From: Aptenodytes patagonicus
Lineage: Eukaryota; Chordata; Aves; Sphenisciformes; Spheniscidae
DNA length: 64,000 nucleotides
NCBI RefSeq assembly: GCF_965638725.1
Contig: NC_134953.1
Coordinates: 39,484,854-39,548,853, forward strand
Direction: 5' to 3'
Positions 1-25,000 of the stretch are shown here, one piece after another. Position 1 is the stretch's first letter. Every line of letters starts with the position of its first letter. Both the position numbers and the translations under genes were made by a program. The notes under the pieces were generated by a model. The model was not told the origin of the DNA. It made no database searches and worked only from the letters and a program-made list of their open reading frames with translations.

Positions 1-1050
1 ATGTGGAGGTAGCATAGCCATCATACCCTTCAACCACATTAATTCCATGCATTCACGTACAGAATCTCCAATATTTATAATATTGTACTGGAGTATTTTA
101 CCAGATATTTGTCATTTGCAAAAACAAACAAAAATTTGGAAAAAAAACCCCAAACAAACCACGAGCACAGATCTGTAGGGAAGTCAGCAAGCAAGCATTC
201 ATTGCACATTGTCAAGATCTCATGAATTTCAATGAAACTATGCCAATGTGTGACTTCCGAAGAATTTTCTGTGCATTGGTCAAACTCAGTTGGCATGGCA
301 GTCAGATACTGAAACTCATCATCCAACAAGCGTCCAAGTCCTGCATGGAAACAACTTTTGCTACATTCTGCTTTGTCAGTTAAAATAATGCCAACACTTA
401 ACATGCAAAAAAATTAAAACAAAGACGTCAACTAAATGGACTCCAAACCTTAAGACTAATAATAACAACATTATTATTATTATTATTAATAATAATAATA
501 GTAATTCAGTCCTTTAAAAGCAATTAGGTATGCCTTCAGGATCAATCAGGCTTTTGTATCATTGAATACTATGTTTCTGAATATGTTTAAAAAAACCAAA
601 ACAAACAAAACCCAAAACCTCAACCAATGAGCTTCTCTTCTACTAGTTAAGACACTTGATTAATTGTTGCATGGAAGAAAAATTAAGAAAAGACTAGTAG
701 AAACCGATTCAGATCTGGCAGGACTGCGTTTTTGCTGTCTGTAAGTCAAGAATTTCTACATATTTTAGTTCAAATTTATCTTGTTAAAATTAAGTCTTCA
801 TATCTAGAATAGATTTTTTCATTCCATGTGAAAGCAACATGCTGAACACCTTCTAGCTACATTTTCACTGAAAAACAAAGCAAAACTGTTCAGACTGGCC
901 TCATATACAGTTACTGCTGGCACGATACCAACATTCAGCAGTAACGGAATTCAAAAAATGCCCAATTATGAAAATGCTTTAACTCCGAGAACTTCTGATA
1001 CTGCACTGAGGAAGTTATGCATACCTTCAAAGAAAAAAAAAAGTCTCCAG
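1..1050. other. 3' flank beyond ECD; no assignable gene
   Basis: This stretch lies past the likely ECD cleavage site. It holds A-rich low-complexity DNA around 120-160 and 575-625, an AT palindrome at 475-500, and one 109-codon minus-strand ORF (404 down to 75) that I cannot assign. In human the genes beyond ECD are NUDT13 and P4HA1; no piece of either was recognised here. Confidence 0.5.
475..500. repeat. Perfect 26-bp AT palindrome of TTA/TAA triplets
   Basis: A run of TTA triplets passes directly into TAA triplets, giving a perfect inverted repeat centred between 487 and 488. It can fold as a cruciform or hairpin, but it is most simply a trinucleotide microsatellite that meets its own complement. 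Confidence 0.85.
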
Positions 1051-1071
1051 TAATCAAGTTGTATTTCTGCT

Positions 1072-1077
1072 TTTATT
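1072..1077 (-). terminator. ECD: Candidate poly(A) signal of ECD
   Basis: The minus strand reads AATAAA here, about 635 nt past the ECD stop codon at 1712. The 1078-1711 stretch would then be the ECD 3' untranslated region; no other gene is visible in it. The exact cleavage site cannot be placed from sequence alone. Confidence 0.55.
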
Positions 1078-1711
1078 TAAATAAATTCAAAAAAATACTT
1101 ATTGCCAATATTTACATATTCAATCCAATTACTTTTCAAATCCTCCTGGTTAATAAAGAACAGATTCTTACAGTAATTATCCGAAGTTCTTACAGTGAAG
1201 CATTGTACTTTTGGAAAAAGCGATTAAGTGTCTGCTGAACATTTAACCAGCGTTCCCAAATCCACGAGAGAACACTGTTCCTTTAATATGCTATTCCCCC
1301 ATCTCCCCCTGAAGGCAGCAGCATTTTCAGAACATGAACTGCTTTCCAGATATTGAAACCACCTAGTAATGGGTAAAAGGACACTTTAGAAATATGGCAA
1401 ATGGGATCATTGATTTGAAAAATTGAAGACAGGTTTTGTAATACAAGTTTCATTCAAGTCACAATATCATTTTTCGGTTTTCTGAAAACATGTTAGCCCT
1501 GGAAAAATCTGACTGCTATCCACGATAGTATCCAAACAGATGGCTTTTGCAGGTAAATTCACTTTGCATCTTTAAAGTCACACATAACTAATGCATAAAA
1601 TGCTTTACATTCAAACCTTTTGCCTCTTCTTCCAAATACTGCTAGTCTTTCTGTGCTTCATTTCTGAATCAGCCGTGGCTTCTGAATTAAGACAGTCTTT
1701 CATTCTGTTGC

Positions 1712-13090
<11,379 letters not shown>

Positions 13091-16000
13091 TGCCTCAGGA
13101 GGCGGCCAGCATAAGGGCAGCCGCGGTAACGTGTTTACACCGATCCTGGCCAACGAGCGTACTCGAAGCTTGGAAAATACAGGTGTGAGAGAACGGGATT
13201 AAATCCCTCCTCTTGTCTTTTTTTTGACCCAAGAGGTAACTGCTGCGTCGGCGCTTTTTCGCGGGGGCGAGAGGTTTAAACAAATATATAGGTTTTAGTA
13301 GTTAGCTAGTTTTTGTTCTTGCATTGATGCCTCCCTCTGTTGCCAACTACTGTGGCTTTTTTTGTCCCTCTTTCCTAAACACCTAAACGTTGACGAAACA
13401 AAAAACTAGCAAATGCTATTTCTCCTAACTTGCCACTGCTTGGTTTGGTGGCCACTCTTGTACTATTCGATTATAAGTCCCCTACAGGGACAACGACATT
13501 ATATCTGCTTGTAGAGAGCTGTAGCCCGATTCAGAATGACATTTTACGTTTAAAGGAAGACACTGATTTCTAAGCAAAGACCTTTAATTCCATGTTTAGC
13601 CTAGAGTTAGTTTTGATACCTTAATTCTAAAGCTGTGGTAACAAGAATTAGCCTTCTAATAATAATAAATGAGCTCTGGTATGCAAATTAGTGCATTCCT
13701 TGAAAAGCAGAAAAAAACCCTGTAAAGCTTGGGAACTCTGTAGGTGTTTATTCTTATAAGTAATGTCAAGTTCCGCTTCTTGTTGTAGACAAGGACTTCC
13801 AAAACACGCCTTGCGGCATCATCCACTGCCAGAACCTCGAGCTGAGGTGTGCCCAGCCACACCCACGGCTGAAAACTATGGCGAGATCTCAAGGTACTTG
13901 TCATAACATAAAATGAATCTTTGTTTGGAGACAATGGCAAAACCAGGCACCTTTGTGTTGAGTTACCTTTACAGAAGTAACACAGTTGGTAGGCTTAGGC
14001 TTTACCTCAGGTCTGTATCATTTCAGAACATGTCCTTCCTATTTTGGAAATAATAAAAAGTGTGTAGCTGTGTTCTGTTCCCAGCTCGCCTGGGTCATCT
14101 AATTTTATGGCAGTAACAAGAGGAGAAAAGATAAAAATAATTCCTGAGTGGTGTAGAACCGGGACTAGAAATAGTCTGCAGCTTAACTAAGATAATTTTT
14201 GGAAAAGCTATGTTTTGCTTGACCTCTAGACTCCCTATGTCATTGAGATTATTAGGAGTTACAGTTGTTATAATTACTTGCGTACTATGGCTTCTGCTTA
14301 AATGCCTCTGAAGTAAATATTTACCCTATGAAAACTCTATCATTCCTAAGACCTCTTCTGATATATCTATGCTTTTTTGTACAGAAATAAAAGTTTACTT
14401 ACCCACTTTATTTGTCATTGTGCATTGTTGGGGTTTTTTTCTTCCTTTTTTTCCTCAACATGTGCATTTCAGGGAGTCTGAAATCTGGAAGGAATCAGAT
14501 TATCCTTCTGTTACTCCAGCTGATCATGGGAATTCATGGTCTGCTAGTCAGAGTTACGCCGACACCTCCACCGAAGACAGCTCAGTCTTCTCTTGGGGCT
14601 ATGATGTGAGTAGAATGTATCATCCAAACCAGATGTAGCACAGTGAGTAGAAAGACATTTGAAATACCATTGCAAATACATTTCAGGATAAAAATGAGGA
14701 TTGGATCTGTCAATAAATCATTGTAGTGGTTATAAAAAGAACATCTTTTTTACCTCTTCCCCATCTTTCCTTTCTCTCACATCAAAACATATTAGGCTTA
14801 TATTATTCAATTAATATTCTGCATTTCCATCTAAAACTTTGGAAATGCAAATCATTTAATGCATAAGTGTATCTATACAACATAATAAATGTTGTTATTG
14901 TGGAATCCCAGACATGAGTAGATGACTTTCAGACACTTGGTGTGAGTTCATCAAACTTCTGCGTACGTGTATGTTTCTCAAAATATAGTAAGCCCCTAAA
15001 ACATTATTTTCATTTAGAAATACTTGTTTTATTCCCCATCTACCAAAACAAAGTGTGCTATTGCTTTCTGTGAGGTGAGACGGAACTGTGTAGATTTAAA
15101 TTACCCAAGAACCGACCCCATTTTCTAGCTACACGAGGACATGTAACAAAGGTCCTGAACATCCTTCACTTTCACAGTGTTTCACACCAGTCTGCATTGC
15201 TTTTTGTTTTGCTGTTGTCTATGGACATTGCAAGCAACAAATTTTCCATTTCATTAAAATGTTGCTGAATGTTAGCCTTCCTGTTCTGATTTCTTTTATG
15301 TAAATTACTATGTCTTTAACTTCATTTAATAATACAGATATTTCAAAATGTTTTAATAGTTTTTCTGTTGTGTCAATGTAAGCTTTTTATGCAGCTACCA
15401 TCAGTCCTAACAGCAGTCCGCATCATCTCCAGGGGAAATGATTTAAAGTTAATGTCTTTCTATGCAAAAGAAATAGAACTGTTTAAATCAGTCCCGCTAA
15501 GCTTTAAACAAATAGTTGTCTTTTTCAGTTATAGAAAAATTCAATTAAAAAACCTCTCTGAATGCTATTCACTAGGTATTTGTTGGATAACTTTCCTGTC
15601 TAGGAATTTGATAAAGCTGCCACACAACAAGTTCAGCAAATGTTCAGGCAAATTGATGAGCTTCTCTATGAGCAGAAAGAAAATGTGCACGTTGAGGGAC
15701 TGCGGGAAGAATGCCACCAGTGGACATCCAACTTTCCTCATCTCAGGTATTTTATTAATAGACTAATGCTAGTACCATCACAGAGTTATAAAAGGGTAGG
15801 GATGGAAGCAGTTGCTTTTAAAGCAACGTTAGTAGCAGGGTGGTTTTATGCAATTAGATAGAGATAAAAAGATCACTCTGGTAGTCTGCCTGCCATTGTC
15901 ATTAATAAACATTCTACTATCTCACATTTGGTTCCTTGCCAGAAGATTATTGCTATTTGCAACTGACTTGGTTTTAACATAGCAAAATTCTCTTAGAAAA

Positions 16001-19000
16001 GATGTATGGTATAGCTAAAAGCCAGGTGCTTAAAATAATTTACAAATCCTCCTACCCTAGTTCAGCAGTCCTTATGGCTATCCGTAAACTTAAATTTTAA
16101 ATCTTCATTACATGTATTTGAAGAGTTTTGTCCATATTCAAAAGTCTTACAATTAGTGGAGCATGAAAAACCAAGCAAAATTTTCTTGATTTATTTACCT
16201 GTCTTGAAGCAATCTGTACTAGGCAAAACAACTGAAACCGCATTTAACTATCACCAAGAAAACCGCGTAGCTTCCCAATAGAATTTTTAGGATTGCTGCT
16301 CTGTGTTCTTACACACTTCAATAATCTTACTTTCAACATTTTCTAATTTATTTATCGTTTGCTTTTGCCATGGCAGGGTTGTGGGGAAGCAGATAGTGAT
16401 CCCCACAGATGAAGGGTATGGATGGTATTCAAGTTCACCTTCTGGCTGTTTAGGTTCCTCAGATGTAAGTTCACCACGAGAAAAAGATTCTAATGAGTAA
16501 GTACCAGTGGTTAACCCAGACTGTACCAAGGTGGGAAGGTAATTTTGTTCTCAGTGGACTGCAGTGATAGGCTTCTTAAAACGTGAAGCCTAATTCCTTT
16601 CTTTTAGGCTGAGTTTTGAACACAGCACACTTTTTTTTTTTCTTTTTAACTAAAAGCAGTACATTCAGAATAGCAAGACTATGTAGCTGAGCTTGTTGCT
16701 AACTACAGTAAACTGGTCAGTAAATAGAAATACCTTTGCTGCTGCTGACTTCTTAAGAATGTGTATGTATTGTAGCTGGTTTTATTGTTATTCATCTATT
16801 AAATTTGTATAGAACTTCAAAAATACAAAGCACTACATTAGTACTACTTTATGTTATTGAATATTTTAGAATGTTTTTTAATTAGCTTTGAATTTTTTTC
16901 TGAAGTTTCATGTTCCTTAGCAAGAATTAAAAATATCCAAACCAAAAGGGTTTTTACTGTAATGCATAATTTGTTGGCCTCCCTAGTGCTTGGCTTTAAC
17001 TACCGTGCTGTCTCTCAGCCTCTCAGCTCACCAAATGCTGCTATTTGAAGTTGAATAACAACTTATTTTCATTTCTGCTTTCTGAAAACTGTCACCTGTT
17101 CAGATTTAGTGTTTTTGGCAAGAAGGTACCTCTTTCTGTTACTCCTGTTCACAAAAAGGCTGACCGTTCCAAGTCTCCGACCTTGTGTTCTCCAGAGAGT
17201 GAAGAAGATGAAGATGGAGTAATTGTCTCTGAAGGCGTAATGGAGGAATATTTAGCATTTGACCACAGAGATGTGTAGGTATTGAATATTAAGATAGCAA
17301 TTAGCACCAGTGTCCTGGAATTCCTGCTGTTAAGATGTGTATTTTTTCGTTTTGATGTTAGCTGATAAAGTATTTGATGAATTTATTTTTTTTTATATCT
17401 TTGCTCTAGAGAACGTTCAAAAGCCTGAGGGTGCTAGGGCACTGGGAATTCTCCCAATCCATTTCCTAGAACAATTTATTTTGCTAAATTATTTTTCTGA
17501 ATTTTTTGTAATTTTTCATGCTAGCCATTTTTGTGCCTGGTTTAAATAGTTCATTCCATCATAACTAAGAGCCTGCTATGTGTTGACATATTTAATAAAA
17601 CCTGTTTAAATGTCATTTGTTTTTTATACTAAGTCAAATTCATTGTTGTTTGTTATGCACTAGCAGTGTGCTGCTTTGGTTTTGTACTAACATTTTGGGT
17701 GGAATTGGGCCTTTCCAGATTTTCAGTGGTAATTTAAGAATTAGAGTGGATTTGATGCTTGCCAAGAAATAATTACCACTATTTTTATCTTAAGAAGAAA
17801 GAACTAAGGGTGGCATAAAGAGGATTCTTTTTGCCCCTTTACTTTATTCAACCCAACAATATGAACATGTGGTCTGGGTAAGGAGTCTGGATGGTACTGT
17901 CAGTTGCTAACTGTTTAATTGGTTTTAATAAATAAAGCCACTTAGCTGCATGGACCATGAGATTCAAATTGGTGGGTGGCTTGCTTTGACCAGGCCAGAG
18001 AGACATTGCTGCAGCAAACAATATTGCTGTCTCTGTAAAATAATGGTAGAAGTATTACAGCTTTTTCTAGTGGGATCTCCTTTTTTTTCAAGGTTTGTAG
18101 CTTTTTGATGTTAAATACCAATTCAGGGAGCAGATAGGAGAGCCTTGGATCAGTATTATTTTCTCCTGTCTATAAAGTTTCTTTTGGCAGATGAACATAA
18201 ACTTTTTTGAGCAGTTGTCTTACAGGTTTCACACTTCGAAATACCTCTTGCATTGTGGAATAGTCTGCAGCAAAGGCCACGTGCTGCTGTGAATTATGTT
18301 TTTTCTCCCTTCTCATTGATTACATCTAATTGTCTAAAACTGAATTAAGCCTGTGCCCTGAACACCACCTGGCTGTTAGAGCAGCAAGCTGAGAGGCATT
18401 AAACAGTCATGAGTAGTAACATTCCTCTCTCTTGTCTTCAGAATTCTATAGTGACGTTAGATATGGAGCCTAACGATGTGATGAACAAATATCACTGTAA
18501 CTATTAATATTTTTTTTTAAATGGAACTTCGATCTCCTTGGTAAATTATTTATTATTCATGAAGTATCATTTATAGTAATTCTGTATGGGGAAACCAAGG
18601 TGTGCAGTAATAAGGTGGTTGTCTCAGTCATTTCTCATTTAGGTCAGTGGTAGGTTCTGGAAGAAATAAAAGTTCAAGTGCCCAATGTACAGAAGCTTGC
18701 TTCTTTCAGTATTAGACTGTTATTTGATATTGCTGTTTATTAAACTGTCAGCTCTCAGAAAATAATAGTGTGATAAATACAAAACTTCTCCTGAAGTAAT
18801 GTCTTCAAGCTATTCGGCCGGCTGCGTTGACCTGTTTCAGTTGAAGAGAAAATAGAACAGAAATGCAGCCTTAGCTGATGTTTTAATCCTATTAAATAAA
18901 TGCAACAAAATATAGGAGACAAAGAAAATGTGTTTATGGTACGGGTAATGCTTACATTTTTTCAGGGAGGAGGAGTTGCATGAGAGGAAAATGGGACTGT

Positions 19001-22000
19001 CCTCTGGTAGACGAAAATTGGGGTTTCCTCCTATCTCTCCGTATTCCTGCATGAAGGATTCTGTGCTCACGTTTGTGTTTGATGATGTGTGGAGTGAAGT
19101 CCTAGGCTGCATGGAAGAATTAATCTGCAGACACTGGGAAGGGTCAGCCTCTGGTAAGGATCACTGAAGATTCAAAAGGGGATTTCAGTTACTTAATTTT
19201 GCAAGGATGCAATGAGAGAGAGATGTATTTGGGAGTAATCTCTTCGGGGGGGGAAGTTATTTTGCTAACAGTGTGAGACATGCCTTCAAAAGGTTTAATA
19301 GAGCTTAGCATCTAAGAGGACTCTCTTTAAAAAAATTGGATTCATAGCACTGTCCACAACTAGCAATGCTAATAGTCTGTATTTACAGGAATTCTCTGTT
19401 GCTTTGCATAGATGATGAGAAAAATATCGTAACAGTAGAAACAATCAGAGCAGATGCTGGAAGCCCTTTGCAGTTTGATTCTCTGCCAGTGTTGTTACCT
19501 CGTGTGCCGCAAACTAAAATGCCCTCAGTGACATCAAATCTGGTAAGTATTTTTAGCCAGCTGGTTTGTTTGGGGACAAATCAATACAGCGCTACCTAGG
19601 CAAACAGATTCAAGTATGTCAGGGGACTGTTTAGATACATAACTAGTTTGGATTTTGTATGAATGCTGACTGTCCTTTCTAACACTTAAGTTCTGTTATT
19701 CCTCAGTTGCAAGTTTTAATTCCTACTTTTCTCTTTAAAACTTAATGTTTATATGTGTATTGGACAACCATGTGGTGCCTGTTCATTAATGATGTAGTTC
19801 TTTCTACATTTCAATAATGTTTGAACTAAATTGTGAGATCGAGGATTGCATGTGTGAGATCCTATTCTCACTAGCTTATCTGTAGCTAACTGATCAGGCA
19901 ATAGAGGACAAATCTCCGTGCAGTTGTAAAACAGGATTTGTTTTCTCAGACACTGAATTTGACTGTATAACCTGCTTTAGATGATCTGCTCCTAGAGTGG
20001 TGAGCACCAAAGTGTTACCTGTTTATTCCATTTTAATTCAACTCTTTCCTTCTTATTTCTTTTTATTTCTTTCTCCTTTATTTCTACCCCTACCTCTTTC
20101 TCATGTTCCCCTTGTTGTATGTGTAGTGCCCAAAAACCAGATGTGGCCGCAAAAGCAAAAAGAGGAGAAAACCACCTCAAGTATGTATGTTGGACAGATT
20201 AAAGTTCTGGTACTTTCTATTTGCTTTCGTTACGGTGGGTGGAATTTGATGTTTTTCCAGATCAGTCTGTGTTCCAGGAAAGGAGTTTGCAGTTCTGTTC
20301 TTGACATAAAATGTCAACATAGACTGAAAATTAGTTTCATAAAGCTTCTCATTATAGCCATTGTTGGAAGATCCTGTCATGCAAATGAGAAGCTCAGTTG
20401 GAAAATATTAAGTATGACACAGCATGGTAGGATACATTTTCTAAGCACTACCATTTGCAAGAAAAATGGAATGCTAAGATGTCTATCTTAGATGGGGAAA
20501 TGATATAACGGATTATATATATTTGGATGTCATGGAAGAAATTAATTTCTTTCCTCTAAAGTTATTTATAAGGGCAAAATCTGTAAATATATGCGTATGT
20601 CTCTGCCAAACAGTAATTTACTTACTTATTTTTTAAACTTTCAGGTAAATCTCTCTCAAGGGTCAGGTAGTGGCTCTCAACGTAATCTAAATGGCTTGAT
20701 GGTGATACATGGGATCCAGTTACAGCAAAGGAACCTGCCTGTAATGGAGAAAACGCTGTAAGAACTATAGATCATCTGTTGTCAAGTAGAGTACTCTCAC
20801 AGTGAGAGGGATTCAACCCAAAACATTGTGCGATAACTCTCTACACTGGAGAAAGCAATTCTCAATTATTTTCCTGCTTGTTTTTTTATTTACTTGTCCT
20901 CTATGAAACAGTATACTTCTAGTACAGGTTTTCTGTTTAATTGCTGCTGGTTTACCACTTAATGCCACAGCCGTTCACTGCTGTTGGCACTGACTGACAC
21001 CCTGAAAAGAGATGAAGCTCAGAATGAGATGGAGAAACTGATTTGCTCAGTTCCTAGAAGTGGACTTGTGTTAAATCTAGGTTATGGGTGTGAAAACTGG
21101 TGTTTACAGTATGGTTTTTTTTAATCTGTTCTGTGATTAATTTTTACTTTTATACTGAAATCTCCGATCAGAAAGTTCATAGTTCAGTAAAAAAAATAAA
21201 GATAGGCAGCTTTTTTCTTTTCCATCCCCTCTTCTTTTCTAATTTGGCTGTAAATTACTTTATATAGTTACGTAAAAAAATGAAAACACATCATCTCTAT
21301 CCACACATAATATTATTAATATCACATGTAGATGAGTACTTTGATAACAGGGTAGTTATCAGTCATGTTGACCATGTCCGTTTTGGTTTTGTAATTCTTT
21401 TGTTAGGGACCTGGATGACAAACGGCCAGGCTCCAGTTCCATCCTCTCTACTAGAGTGTGGCCAAATCGTCCTGTAGAGCTCAGCACATCATCCCTGTCA
21501 CGTTCCACAAGAAAGCGAAATCCACCACCACGTACCCTGCATCCCATCAGCACAAGCCACTCCCGTACTGGGACCCCAGGGTCTGTGGACGATGTCTTCA
21601 GGGGAACTCGACTGTATGTTTCAAAACCAGTTTCTCACTGCAAGTTACCATATTTAGAGAACCCGGCTTATACACAAAGCATTCAGTTGAACAGAAAGAA
21701 CGTGAATTATTTGATTAAAGAAATTAACTGCCCATTAAAGCACAATCTCCCCTGAGAAAGCTGAGTTGCTAAAGTTGATGTTTACTGTGCTACAAGCTGC
21801 GATTCAATGAATCGCATACATATTTAAGTAGTTTTGCACACAAACTATAGACCTCATTCTGTCCAGTACAAGCAAAGCAAGTGCCACCATCTCTTTCTTG
21901 ACATCAGCTTTCTTTTTCTATAGCCTATTTCCAAGATGAACTTCAAAATCTACAGTTTTTGGAGGTCAAACTGCCTGTTGCTATCCTAGCCCAGACTGGG

Positions 22001-25000
22001 CTATAAAGGAGGTGCTCATCTTAGATAGGTTATCTGACTGATCAAAGGACTCTTAATGAACTCGGTGAACCCTCAGTCACGTCTAGAATATCTTAGTTTT
22101 GTTTGGCGAAATGATCTGACTGAATGTAGTCATTTACGGGGACTACAGGGTATTAGGAAACAATGCAGGGTTTAATATATTTTTATATTCCACATCTTGT
22201 AAACTGACATAGTTTCCTTTTAGTTTTGCAGTTTATCTATAAACTCACTCAGCCTGTTGTTGTTTGTCATGTACTGTTTAGAGACTTGTTCCTTGTCCCT
22301 TCACAACTGATGTTTCTACTTGCAATATTTTACGCTTCTGTTCCCCTTCCACAGGCTTTGATCAATTTAACAATTGTTAACATCTCCCCTTTATTACCAT
22401 CTATATTTAAATGTATGTAGAGAGCACTAGGAAAGTCTTTTTAAAAATGCTGGTGATAGTTTGAAGCTTTTCTAATGTATTCTTACAGAACATCCTTCCT
22501 TCAGTCAATTCCAGAATGCATAAGGCCTCTTGATCATTTCTAGCACTTCTCAAACATACAATAATATAAAGATACCTTTCATGTCAAAAGGCTTTCATAT
22601 GAAAAGGCTGTATCTGGAAAACAGATTTCTTATTCTTTTACATTCCTCCTGTGACTAATGTTTAATTCATTTTGTATTTTGTGCAATTAGATGGGTTTAG
22701 TTCCCTTTAGAAGGCTTCTAAAAGCCTCTTGCACCTGTTCCTCCAAATACTCAGACAAAATATGGAGAAGGTAGAAGCCTTGTTTTACCCCCAGACGTTT
22801 TATTTGACGCTTGTAATAAGTGAAAGAGCTACAATATGCACTTGCATTATGTAGCTTTTATACTTGCTCCGCTTAAAATATGGGCGGCTGCTGTTTTCTA
22901 GGCTCATTGTTTATCTTCAGTTGCTAGGCTGAAGTTAGCAGTAAGCAGTACTTCATCCTAAAAGGTATGAACAAAGAGCAGAAAATGATGCCGTGTCTGG
23001 GAACGGGCAGACAAGATTCTACCATTGTATGGTAACTGTCCATGAAGACACCTTTATATATACACACACCTTTATTCTGCAGTACCGGCTGCACGGCACA
23101 CTCCTTCAAAATGCACTGGATGAGGTGCATTTTAAGCACCAACTAGCTTTTATATACACCCATTACCAGGGTTTCTGCTGGGGTACTCATTCTCGGACTC
23201 ACTTTGCTTATATGCTTAATATTAAACATTCTGAAAACTGGAAGTTCTTGTTAGTAGATGAAAAAGATTTCTGCCAAACTTCACCCACTGCAGAACTCCT
23301 CTTTTAAATACAGTCTCCAGTAGTCAGCCCTAACACCAGCATCTTGTAGCAAAATTCTGCAACCGTTGCTCTTAGTTTTAACATTGTCTACAAAATGCCA
23401 AACAAACTGACAATATTGTATGTATGTTTACACAATGCCAAACATAAACTGTATGTTTTTTCTGTTCTTATTGGCACATTTCAGTCTGACTGCACATGAG
23501 CAGCTGACCTCACCCTCCCCACTGCCGCTAAGCCGAAATAATCTCCTACCACCTATTACTACCACCAGTGTGGCAGAGCATGTGAGCACTGCAGGATCCC
23601 AGAGGCAAACGGTAATAAACACAACAATTTTATTATTGGATAGTCTAAAATTGTAATCGCTGCTGATCAAATAACCTAACCCAAGAGTTCTAATTTGTTA
23701 TCTTGTAAGTGACAGCAACTGAAATAGATGCACAAAAAATGCCGTATCAGTTTTGACTGACAGCACCACCCATCATTGAAGGCTTTAAGTCCAATGAATG
23801 CCAGAATTTTTTTCCTCCCCATAATTCGGTGTAGAATGGTTGACTTGGAAAATTAGCTTTAATTCCTAGGGTAATTATTTTAAATGTACTGCTGCAATAA
23901 GAAGTAGCCATAACCATTACTCTTCAATGCAGAAATCTCGAGGGAACTCAAGTCGAGCTCACAGTGTAACAACACACGAAGATAGCCACCAGCAGCTACA
24001 GGAGCGGCTTTTTTTACTTGATCATTTCGCCAGGCCTAACACAACCAATGCATTCTTGGTAAAGCATGGCAAATTATACCAAATCATCCTTAGTTACTCA
24101 ATAGGGTGCTTTGACAATTAACATAGGTAAACATTACTGGAGAACCAGGTGATCAGTGCCAGGGAGTTCATCAAGTTCACCACTTGATTAGATACTCACA
24201 GGTTAACAGAAACATCATTGTTTGGCACATCCGAAACAAACGGGACAAGTCGCTTGTTCAGGGATAAGGATCTCGCTATACTCCCCACAGCCAGCTCCTA
24301 ACCACACCTATAAGCAGCTGGTGGTATTACACTTTTCTTGAAGAATCGAAGTTTGAGATGCTTGTGGAAAAAACTAAGTGTTACTTGAGGTGTAACATTC
24401 AATCTAGCATCTTCTGTGAAGGCTTAAGAAGAACTGTGGGGTAGGGAGGGATGCTTTAAAGTTTTGCATAGACATTGGGAAGTCATTCCTGCAGCTGTAT
24501 TCAGAAACACAAGGGTAGGATAGTCTTCATTGCTTTCTTGCACAAGTTTGCTGTACTATTAATGTCCAGTCTGTTTCAGTATCAAATGCTCTTGGTTTAA
24601 TTTATTGAAACACCTGCTCTACTGATATCTTGTCCTAGCTAACAAAGTATTTTTATCTAAGCTTTAAAAGCTATAATTTTAACAATAGCTTTTAAATAGC
24701 TGCTGGTTTGGTTTCTGTGTATAGTTTCAACATCCTTGACTTAGCAGTTGAGTGTACAAACTTTTTAAAATCTATTTTGAAACAGAACAATTTCCAGAAG
24801 TAGTGAGAATGCCTTTAACTGGCCCAGTGATCATTCTAAGAAAGAGTGTTATAAAAGTATATTTTCTACTCTATAGGAGTTGAACTTTAGGTTGATTTAA
24901 CCCTCCTTAAACTTGTAAAAGCTCTACTTAGACCTTTACAACATCTTACGAATTAGGAAATACATATGTTTAAGTAGTTTGTATTACAATCTTGATGTTT

